In this document: positions 8,067-13,675 of the stretch, one piece after another
How the letters are laid out: each line of letters opens with the position of its first letter
How positions within the stretch are numbered: position 1 is the stretch's first letter
NCBI GenBank assembly: GCA_001803565.1
Contig: MHDQ01000314.1
Coordinates: 1 to 19,898, forward strand
Source: Nitrospinae bacterium RIFCSPLOWO2_12_FULL_45_22
Lineage (GTDB): Bacteria; 2-12-FULL-45-22
Length of the DNA: 19,898 nt
Direction: 5' to 3'
Translations under genes and position numbers: made by a program
Notes under the pieces: generated by a model
The model's database searches: none
What the model saw: the letters and a program-made list of their open reading frames with translations, nothing else
Told to the model about the DNA's origin: nothing

Positions 8067-8224
8067 AATTATGAATTATAATCTTTGGGAGAAGATCAAG
8101 AAAGGGTAAAAAAAGGAAGGATTGGCTAAATCATTGTTTTTATTGACTTTTTCTCCTGTCTACTACTTAGGCAATCTAATATTTTTGCCCCAAAAATATA
8201 TCTTTTAAGGACCTAATTAACAAG

Positions 8225-8247
8225 TTTTCCCACAAGCTATCCACAAC
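8225..8247 (+). other. Pair of DnaA-box-like 9-mers
   Basis: CTATCCACA (8237-8245) matches the DnaA box TTATCCACA at 8 of 9 positions. TTTCCCACA just before it matches at 7 of 9. The spacing resembles the TTTTCCACA/TTATCCACA pair found in many bacterial origins. AT-rich DNA lies next to it. There is no dnaA, dnaN or strand switch nearby, so this is more likely a titration site or chance than an origin. Confidence 0.25.
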
Positions 8248-8291
8248 CAATGTTATTAATCAATAGTTAGTGGTTAGGGGCATCTAAGGCG

Positions 8292-9413
8292 CTATATATT
8301 GACTTTTCTGGCCAACCTCTTTATCGCCAGATTCAACCCCTCCAGGGTTAAAGGATACATGGGGAAGATATTCTTGACCATGCGGATAGTGGGTTGATCC
8401 CAGTAACGAGGTTCTTCAGGATTTAGCCATACGGTATGGGGGAAATGACTGGCTATACGTTTAAGCCACATTATTCCAGGGATTTCATTCTTCTCTGCCG
8501 AATAGATGGCCCCGTGGCGCCTGGTCAATTCTTCGGGGGCCATACAGGCATCCCCTACCAGGATAAGTTTATAGTCCATCCCTAAGGTACTTAATACCTG
8601 GGGAGTGGGAAATGCCTTCTGACGTTCGATATCCTCAAAGACCTTATCATAAACGCAGTTATGAAAATAATAATATCTAAAATCCTTAAAGTGTGTGGCG
8701 GAATGGGCGGCGGAAAAGAGTCGGCTGCATAGCCGGGAGAATGGGGCCATGGACCCCCCTACATCCAGGAGTAGTAGGAGTTTTACCGCGTTTTTCTTGC
8801 TCCGGCGCCAGATGAGCTCTAATTCGCCCGCATTCTTGCTGGTAGCCTCGATAGTCTTTGCCAGGTCTAATTCATCGTCTGGCCCTTGCCGGTAGAGTTG
8901 CCTTAGGTGTTTCAAGGCTACTTTGAACTGCCTGACATCCAGGGTTAAGTCCTGGCGCAAGTTTTTGAAATGCCTCTCCGCCGCAATCTGGATCGCAGAG
9001 CGCGAACTAGGCCCTTCATCCTTCTCTTTGGTTTGTGACGGATAATTAGAATCTGTTTCCTTAATTTTTATCTTTTTATTGGAGATACGCTCCTCAAAAT
9101 CTTCTATCCAACGGTTAAACCCTATGGGTTTAAGCAGGGTCATTTCTTCCGGGGTCAGATTCTTTGACCACTCCAATATTTCTTCTATCATATCCTCTGG
9201 GTTTTTTATCCCTCGGAAATATTCTTCAAAGGCCATATCGTAATGATCGAAATAGGCCTCATCTTTTATCAGGATAGCCCGGGCTAGATAATAAAAGACC
9301 TGCAAATCAGAAAGGGCATGGCCTTGAACTAATGCCTCCATAAGGGTCATCCATTCGGTTATAGAAACCGGGACTTTTCGCTGTCGCAAAGCATAGAAAA
9401 AATCTATAAACAT
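8292..9413 (-). CDS. CoxE-like von Willebrand factor A (VWA) domain protein
   Basis: A 373-residue cytoplasmic-looking protein without signal peptide or membrane helix. The N-terminal helical half (MFIDFFYALRQRKVPVSITE) is typical of CoxE-family VWA proteins. A charged low-complexity linker spans about 111-140. The C-terminal VWA domain contains the metal-ion-dependent adhesion site as DVGGS (217-221), where the canonical motif is DxSxS, and a later acidic loop GDACM (287-291). CoxE-type proteins usually work with a MoxR AAA+ ATPase in assembling or activating metalloenzymes, but no MoxR gene is in the window. It is the last gene of the rpoH operon, starting 6 bp after the EamA stop, with GAGAG close before the ATG. 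The function beyond metal-dependent protein binding is unknown. Confidence 0.8.
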   Translation of the reverse strand: MFIDFFYALRQRKVPVSITEWMTLMEALVQGHALSDLQVFYYLARAILIKDEAYFDHYDMAFEEYFRGIKNPEDMIEEILEWSKNLTPEEMTLLKPIGFNRWIEDFEERISNKKIKIKETDSNYPSQTKEKDEGPSSRSAIQIAAERHFKNLRQDLTLDVRQFKVALKHLRQLYRQGPDDELDLAKTIEATSKNAGELELIWRRSKKNAVKLLLLLDVGGSMAPFSRLCSRLFSAAHSATHFKDFRYYYFHNCVYDKVFEDIERQKAFPTPQVLSTLGMDYKLILVGDACMAPEELTRRHGAIYSAEKNEIPGIMWLKRIASHFPHTVWLNPEEPRYWDQPTIRMVKNIFPMYPLTLEGLNLAIKRLARKVNI

Positions 9414-9419
9414 TGTCTC

Positions 9420-10316
9420 TCAAAAGGTCAATAATGCCAAACCAGTTATTATCATCACAATAGCTATGCCCTGGATGCCGTTTATCTGCTCAGCCAAATA
9501 TACCCGGGCAATAAAAATGGTTATCAATGGGTAGAGATTAGCTAGAGGAGCAACTAAAGAGACTGCCCCGCTACTCATAGACATTAAGAAAAAGATTCCG
9601 CCTACGCAGAAAGATAGTTGAGAAAGTTCGGAAATAACCCACCCTCTCCTACTTACCGAGATCGCCCTACGCCGCTGCCACCACCAGAGAGGGAGCAGGG
9701 CAACCGGGGTCAAAAAGGCATAAATGCCTATTAGGTTCATATAACCAACTTCTCTTATCAATACTTTGCTTATTACTACGGAAATGCCCCATGCTAGACA
9801 AGAGAGAAAAGACCAGTATAACCACCCACTGGAGTGGTTCTTGATCCCTTCTGTACCAGCAGGATTTGCGGGATTATTAGCGGGATTGTTATATGATAAG
9901 GCTATGATGCTAATAAACACCAGGAATAAGCCCTGGTATTGCCAATAATTCAATATCTCATCCAAAAACAGCCAGGCTCCAATAATGGTAACTAAGGAAT
10001 AAGCGCTGGTAATAGGTGCTACCAATGAGACTTTACCCCTTTGCAAGGCCAGGTAATAAAAAAGCCAGCCCGCGGCAGACAAGATACTGCTCAGTATAAC
10101 CAATAGCCAGGCCTTCCAGGAAGTGGTAAGTATAAATGACTGAGAGAGGGAAAAATATCCTCCCCAGATAATTAAAGTATTTAAGGCATAGAGGAGCAAC
10201 ATATTGGCCGGGCCAACTATTGAAATACCTTCTTTGGCCAAGACCTGTCCAATACCCCACAATACTATCGTCACTATTAATGCCAAAGCCCAGTATGATT
10301 CCAGAATTGCAACCAT
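9420..10316 (-). CDS. EamA/DMT-family inner-membrane transporter
   Basis: A 298-residue, very hydrophobic protein with about ten predicted membrane helices in two EamA repeats, split by a short hydrophilic loop near residues 145-165 (NNPANNPANPAGTEG). Typical family segments include APITSAYSLVTIIGAWLFLDE in the first repeat and APLANLYPLITIFIARVYLAEQ in the second. The family exports or imports small metabolites such as amino acids, nucleosides or sugars; the substrate cannot be read from sequence. Its ATG directly abuts the rpoH stop (TAAATG), with GGGAG a few bases upstream inside rpoH, so its translation is coupled to the sigma factor. The VWA gene follows after 6 bp. Confidence 0.88.
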   Translation of the reverse strand: MVAILESYWALALIVTIVLWGIGQVLAKEGISIVGPANMLLLYALNTLIIWGGYFSLSQSFILTTSWKAWLLVILSSILSAAGWLFYYLALQRGKVSLVAPITSAYSLVTIIGAWLFLDEILNYWQYQGLFLVFISIIALSYNNPANNPANPAGTEGIKNHSSGWLYWSFLSCLAWGISVVISKVLIREVGYMNLIGIYAFLTPVALLPLWWWQRRRAISVSRRGWVISELSQLSFCVGGIFFLMSMSSGAVSLVAPLANLYPLITIFIARVYLAEQINGIQGIAIVMIITGLALLTF

Positions 10317-11303
10317 TTACGCTCCCATAGTTTTATTACCCAAATAGCTGATATCAATGTAGTCAGGTAATTCCTTTTTCAGATAGACCTTTAGCTTATT
10401 CATCAATTTTTTCTCTTTTTGCCGGATAGCCTCGCGGGTAATGCCAAATTTATCACCGATCTCCTGAAGGGTCACAGGCTCCTCAGCAATCAACCTATGT
10501 TCCAGGATATAGCGTTCCTTTTCCTTAAGTCCCTGGGCAAAAGCCTGAATCTTTGCTCGGAAGAGTTCCGCAAATTCCTCATCCTCCAATTTTTCCGCGA
10601 TTGGTGGGTCGGGGGAGGAGAGAAGATCAGCATAAGTTCTTTTGCCCTGGTCATCTATAGGGGCATCTATAGATATGTCTACCGCGGATAAACTCTTATT
10701 TACTTCTATAACATCTTCTTCTGTTACATCTAAACGCTCAGCTAAAAGTTTTGGACCGTAATGAAATCCCTGGGCCTCTAACCTTTCTTTTTCCTTTTGG
10801 AGATTATACAATAACTTCCTCCGGGCATTGGTAGTCCCTACTTTTACTAGCCTCCAATTGTCCAGGATAAACTTAAGGATATAAGCCCTGACCCACCACG
10901 AAGCATAGGTAGAAAACCTTGTGCCGGCAAAGGGATCAAAATGTTTTACCGCCTGCATAAGGCCAACATTACCTTCCTGAATAAGGTCCATAATGTTGTA
11001 ATAGACCCGTTTAAAAAGAAAAGCTATCTTCACTACAAGTTGCAGGTGGGAAGTGACTAGCCGGTGAGCAGCTTCTATATCTCCTTCTGTTTTATATTTC
11101 AAGGCTAGCCGGAATTCTTCTTCTTTAGATAATGAAGGGAAGCGGCGGACTTCGGCCAGATAGCGGTGGAAGGGATCGTAATATACTAAAGAGGTACTAG
11201 CCGAGGTTGGTTCTTCTTTCTTCTCATCTTCCCCTATGCCTATTTCTTCTGAGGCCAACTCTTCTTCTAATTGTTCTTTTATAAAAGTGTCCATCTCAAC
11301 CAT
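10317..11303 (-). CDS. rpoH: RpoH-type heat-shock sigma factor (sigma-32)
   Basis: A 328-residue group 3 sigma-70 protein. Region 1.2 to 2 begins PFHRYLAEVRRFPSLSKEEE (44-63). The core-binding region 2.2 is DLIQEGNVGLMQAVKHFD and the promoter-melting region 2.3/2.4 is TRFSTYASWWVRAYI. The RpoH box, the stretch used in regulated degradation in proteobacteria, is visible as RRKLLYNLQ (161-169, compare QRKLFFNL). Region 4 ends with a helix-turn-helix (VTLQEIGDKFGITREAIRQ). An acidic N-terminal extension of about 40 residues is longer than in E. coli RpoH. It leads an operon with an EamA transporter and a VWA protein. No convincing Shine-Dalgarno precedes the first ATG; an in-frame ATG at 11294 is an alternative. 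ftsH and degP, members of the classical heat-shock/envelope-stress set, lie about 3-6 kb away. Confidence 0.93.
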   Translation of the reverse strand: MVEMDTFIKEQLEEELASEEIGIGEDEKKEEPTSASTSLVYYDPFHRYLAEVRRFPSLSKEEEFRLALKYKTEGDIEAAHRLVTSHLQLVVKIAFLFKRVYYNIMDLIQEGNVGLMQAVKHFDPFAGTRFSTYASWWVRAYILKFILDNWRLVKVGTTNARRKLLYNLQKEKERLEAQGFHYGPKLLAERLDVTEEDVIEVNKSLSAVDISIDAPIDDQGKRTYADLLSSPDPPIAEKLEDEEFAELFRAKIQAFAQGLKEKERYILEHRLIAEEPVTLQEIGDKFGITREAIRQKEKKLMNKLKVYLKKELPDYIDISYLGNKTMGA

Positions 11304-11329
11304 AAAATATCATGATTACTCTAGGTTTA

Positions 11330-11344
11330 TAACCGTTTAGCCAA
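11330..11344 (-). repeat. 16-mer motif TTGGCTAAACAGTTAC, copy before rpoH
   Basis: The minus strand reads TTGGCTAAACGGTTA, one mismatch from the consensus of four copies. It ends about 26 bp before the rpoH ATG and points toward it, so it could be a promoter element or operator. Confidence 0.5.
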
Positions 11345-11401
11345 ATAAAGTCTCTCAAATATGGCTCATCAGGAATCTAAAACTAAATAAAAGCTAAAGA
11401 C

Positions 11402-11525
11402 TTAACCACAAACCTGCCTGTGCCGCCAGCACGGCAGACAGGTGACACGAAGTAACGAATGACACAAATAGCTTTTATATCTCATCATTCGCGCTATTTG
11501 TATATTCGTGTAATTCGTGATCCAT
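11402..11525 (+). repeat. Intergenic CACAAA/TTTGTG repeat tract, copy 3, with CCTGCCTG hairpin
   Basis: The left arm holds TTAACCACAAAC and GACACGAAGTAACGAATGAC. The right arm holds the inverted GCGCTATTTGTATATTCGTG. Between them, CCTGCCTGTGCCG (11413-11425) and CGGCAGACAGG (11432-11442) form a second copy of the hairpin at 4065-4089. The tract lies in the 418-bp gap between rpoH and the TonB gene. The rest of the gap holds two 16-mer motif copies and no gene; an 82-codon open frame there is repeat-derived. Confidence 0.65.
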
Positions 11526-11572
11526 CTCTTACCGGCCCTGGCAAGTGTTCATCCTCGGCTAAGATCATAATT

Positions 11573-11588
11573 TTGGCTAAACAGTTGC
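11573..11588 (+). repeat. 16-mer motif TTGGCTAAACAGTTAC, second copy
   Basis: The plus strand reads TTGGCTAAACAGTTGC, one mismatch from consensus. No gene starts nearby on this strand. Confidence 0.5.
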
Positions 11589-11643
11589 TCTTTTTCTCGG
11601 TGTCTTCAGCGCCTCTCTGGCTAAATTGGAGCGAAGCCTTTAA

Positions 11644-11659
11644 TTGGCTAAGCTGTTAC
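11644..11659 (+). repeat. 16-mer motif TTGGCTAAACAGTTAC, third copy
   Basis: The plus strand reads TTGGCTAAGCTGTTAC, two mismatches from consensus, 71 bp after the second copy and in the same orientation. Confidence 0.45.
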
Positions 11660-11721
11660 CTAAGTTTATATTTTTCAGCTACTCTTTTCAATGGATTCGA
11701 GGAATAAGTATGTCCCAAGGG

Positions 11722-12720
11722 CTAATTCTTGGGCTGGTTTGGAGAATAACCGGGTTTATTATAAATAAAGGTGCCTAGCAAAGGTAGTCTCTTTTCTTTA
11801 ATCTCTAGCGGGATTGGTTTGAACGGGGCTGCACGCTCTATGGCACTTAAAACCCCTTTATCTAAGACCTTATATTGGGAAGAAGTAACCAGCTTGATCT
11901 CGGAAACATTGCCATCCCGTTCTACAGTAAAAGCCAGGTCTATTTGGCCTTTTAAGGCCGGCTGGGCTTCTTCTGGATATCGCCAAAACTGCAATATCCT
12001 CTCCTTTATATAAGCCAGATAGGGGGCTAAATCTGGGTCTTTGCTGTCCAACGGAATATACTTGCGCCCCATTAGTGGGGGATTGATTTCCCGGAGACTA
12101 TCCCCAATAGCCAGGGCTTCTGCGGGTTGCTTAAAGCCAGATCTTTCTCCTTCTATAAGCCCAAAAATCTCTTTTCCTTGCCTCGATCCAGGAAAAGTGG
12201 CGATCTGCGCGGGTTTTGCTACGTCAGTTGATTCGGTTCCTATATCTATAGGGTTTGCGGATAAGAGCTTTTTATCAGTAATCTGGGGATAGTGCAATAG
12301 CTCTTCTTTTCCCTCATTTAAGAGATTCTGGAGGATATGAGCCTTATGCTTAACACCAGGTAAAACAGGTTTTTCTAATACGGCTGGAGGAGCGACTGAT
12401 TTTGTCCTATTCAAGGATAAGGGTAGGGGTAGTTGCTTCAGGAAATCCTGCTTCTTAAGGATAGGGGGATTTGTTGTGGGCTTTGGCACCTTTCTAGTCT
12501 GGAGGAGCTTTGTTCTTTTCGGTGGTTCAGAAATAGTTATCTGGCGCTGCTCGGCAATATCCATTAGTTTTACTACTAACGGGGATTCCTCTGGATTACT
12601 TGGTGACGCCAATATAACGATTTTGCTAATCAACAGGATGCTTAAATGGAACATCAGAGATAAAAACAAGTAGGGGGTAAAAGTTCTTTTCTTCCCCATA
12701 CTATATACTACAAAAGCCAT
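11722..12720 (-). CDS. TonB-family energy-transducing protein
   Basis: A 332-residue protein with TonB layout. A short cytoplasmic N-terminus is followed by one membrane anchor (about 16-38, TPYLFLSLMFHLSILLISKI), then a long Pro/Lys-rich periplasmic linker (about 40-228). The C-terminal TonB domain (about 230-321) includes YIKERILQFWRYPEEAQ, the GQIDLAFTVERDGNV strand pair and the helix VLSAIERAAPF. TonB couples the ExbBD proton channel to outer-membrane transporters; neither exbB, exbD nor a receptor is in the window. It could equally be a TonB-like protein of another envelope complex. AAAGGGG about 7 bp before the ATG serves as Shine-Dalgarno. An in-frame ATG at 12699 would remove seven residues. 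Confidence 0.85.
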   Translation of the reverse strand: MAFVVYSMGKKRTFTPYLFLSLMFHLSILLISKIVILASPSNPEESPLVVKLMDIAEQRQITISEPPKRTKLLQTRKVPKPTTNPPILKKQDFLKQLPLPLSLNRTKSVAPPAVLEKPVLPGVKHKAHILQNLLNEGKEELLHYPQITDKKLLSANPIDIGTESTDVAKPAQIATFPGSRQGKEIFGLIEGERSGFKQPAEALAIGDSLREINPPLMGRKYIPLDSKDPDLAPYLAYIKERILQFWRYPEEAQPALKGQIDLAFTVERDGNVSEIKLVTSSQYKVLDKGVLSAIERAAPFKPIPLEIKEKRLPLLGTFIYNKPGYSPNQPKN

Positions 12721-12775
12721 ATTAAAGCCCCTTTAATGAAACCCCGGTTAAAAAACTTGTTGTTTCTAAAAAAAA

Positions 12776-12791
12776 ATTATAATGTTATAAT
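12776..12791. promoter_or_regulatory. AT-rich palindrome containing TATAAT on both strands
   Basis: ATTATAATGTTATAAT is a perfect inverted repeat with 7-bp arms. It contains a TATAAT on each strand, about 60 bp upstream of the TonB-family ATG and about 260 bp upstream of the lipoprotein gene on the other strand. It could be the -10 region of the TonB gene and possibly an operator. No good -35 is visible on the minus strand. Confidence 0.35.
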
Positions 12792-12887
12792 AGTTTTATT
12801 ACCATCCTTTTCTTTTTTCTGTAGATCTGTAGAAAAAATATTGTAACTACCAGACACCAGGGACACATTTTTTAATGAAGAGTTAGC

Positions 12888-12980
12888 AGTAAGGAGGGAG
12901 GAGCTTACTCCTCACGGTAGTCTCTTAGAGTGCTTTGTGCCTTTGTGGTTCATCATACTTTTTGCGCTTTTTGGCGGCTA
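12888..12980 (-). repeat. Intergenic CTTTGTG repeat, copy 4 (half element)
   Basis: TGCTTTGTGCCTTTGTGGTT (12931-12950) and TTTTTGCGCTTTTTGGCGGC are right-arm sequences of the repeat family without a matching left arm. They are preceded by a GGAGGGAGGAGCTTACTCCTC purine-rich segment similar to one at 15255-15295. The tract lies in the 330-bp divergent gap between the TonB-family and lipoprotein genes. Confidence 0.6.
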
Positions 12981-12996
12981 TTTTTAGAAGAACGTG

Positions 12997-13027
12997 TTGA
13001 CTAAACAGTTACAGAATTTCCTATTTT
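12997..13027 (+). promoter_or_regulatory. Candidate promoter of the lipoprotein gene, overlapping 16-mer motif copy 4
   Basis: TTGACT (12997-13002) and TATTTT (13022-13027) are separated by 19 bp, wider than ideal. The first hexamer is the start of TTGACTAAACAGTTAC (12997-13012), one mismatch from the 16-mer motif. The motif has the same orientation relative to its gene as the copy before rpoH. Confidence 0.35.
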
Positions 13028-13050
13028 ATAAAAAAAGGAGGTGAGAAAAT

Positions 13051-13302
13051 ATGAAACGGTTATTTGCCCTAATTACCCTAGCTTTTTTCCTGGTATTTTC
13101 TGCGAATATCCTCACTGCTTGCAAACAGAAGCCGAAAGAAGAGCCAGCAGTAGAGGAAGGTGCGGGAAAAGCTGAGGAACCACAGGCCGTAACCCCAGCA
13201 CCCGCTGAACAACCGGCACCAGCACCCGCTGAACAACCGGCACCAGCACCGGCACCAGCACCGGAACAACCCCAGGAACAGCCTCAAACACCTGGGCAAT
13301 AG
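13051..13302 (+). CDS. Small Pro/Ala/Glu-rich lipoprotein
   Basis: An 83-residue predicted lipoprotein. It has a basic start (MKRLF), a hydrophobic core to residue 20 and the lipobox LTAC with C24 as the acylated cysteine. The mature part is entirely low complexity: an acidic Lys/Glu stretch, then Pro-Ala-Glu-Gln repeats (PAPAEQPAPAPAEQ). Such extended chains often act as spacers across the periplasm, but no function can be assigned. AAAGGAGGTGAG before the ATG is a very strong Shine-Dalgarno. A strong terminator follows 24 bp after the stop, so the gene is probably monocistronic and well expressed. The open frames on the opposite strand are shadows of the repeat. Confidence 0.85.
   Translation: MKRLFALITLAFFLVFSANILTACKQKPKEEPAVEEGAGKAEEPQAVTPAPAEQPAPAPAEQPAPAPAPAPEQPQEQPQTPGQ
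13195..13242 (+). repeat. 24-bp tandem repeat in the lipoprotein gene
   Basis: Two perfect in-frame copies of a 24-bp unit (13195-13218, 13219-13242), beginning CCAGCACCCGCTGAAC, are followed by a partial CCAGCACCGGCA series. It encodes the PAPAEQ units, and copy number could vary between strains. Confidence 0.9.
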
Positions 13303-13326
13303 TAAAGGGTAAACCATTCCCGAAGT

Positions 13327-13366
13327 AAAGGGGTAAAAACTTGCGGTAGTTTTTACCCCTTTTTTT
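13327..13366 (+). terminator. Strong rho-independent terminator after the lipoprotein gene
   Basis: A perfect 14-bp stem (AAAGGGGTAAAAAC with GTTTTTACCCCTTT) closes an 8-base loop and runs into a T tract. It separates the lipoprotein transcript from degP. Confidence 0.93.
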
Positions 13367-13441
13367 ATTGGACTGGTATTGCTCTCTTGACCTTTTTTGC
13401 AATCTCTGCTACTTTTTAATCGCATAAGGATCTTAATCTAG

Positions 13442-13617
13442 TGCCCATCCAGAAATGAAATCGTGGCACTAATTAGTTTCCAATCCAGAAATGAGGAATT
13501 TTCCGCAAGGTCAAGGAAATCAAGGGATTATGCGGAGTCGTACTTTAGTACGTCGCACAAATAATCCCGCAGATTGACGCAGAGATTGTGGAAAAGGGCC
13601 ATTTATGGATGGAAACG
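13442..13617. mobile_element. MITE-like palindromic element between the lipoprotein and degP
   Basis: The region 13476-13616 is a long imperfect palindrome centred on GTACTTTAGTAC (13540-13551). Its halves start GTTTCC and end GGAAAC and share GGGATTAT/ATAATCCC and TTTTCC/GGAAAA blocks symmetrically about the centre. An extra copy of the end motif, CCATCCAGAAATG, lies at 13445, matching the right-end CCATCCATAAATG read inverted. A 7-bp direct repeat AATCTAG (13435-13441 and 13618-13624) flanks the whole unit and could be a target-site duplication. There is no transposase or long open frame inside. The right end is about 60 bp before the degP start, so it may shape degP transcription. Confidence 0.6.
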
Positions 13618-13675
13618 AATCTAGATGACCGTATTGAGTATGCTTAAGAGAATAATAATCGGGAGAGAAAAGGTG

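Noticed and set aside
8100-8291. Replication origin (oriC).
   Set aside because: Only two imperfect DnaA-like boxes, no dnaA, dnaN, gyrase or rpmH genes and no strand switch.
11459-11707. Plus-strand open frame of 82 codons between rpoH and the TonB gene.
   Set aside because: It starts inside a repeat arm, has no ribosome binding site and its product resembles no protein.
13078-13425. Long open frames antisense to the Pro/Ala lipoprotein.
   Set aside because: They are mirror effects of the GC-rich CCGGCACCAGCA repeat and run through the terminator.
13625-13675. Upstream ATG extending DegP by 17 residues.
   Set aside because: It would place a charged stretch before the signal peptide, while the ATG at 13676 gives a clean lipoprotein signal with a ribosome binding site.
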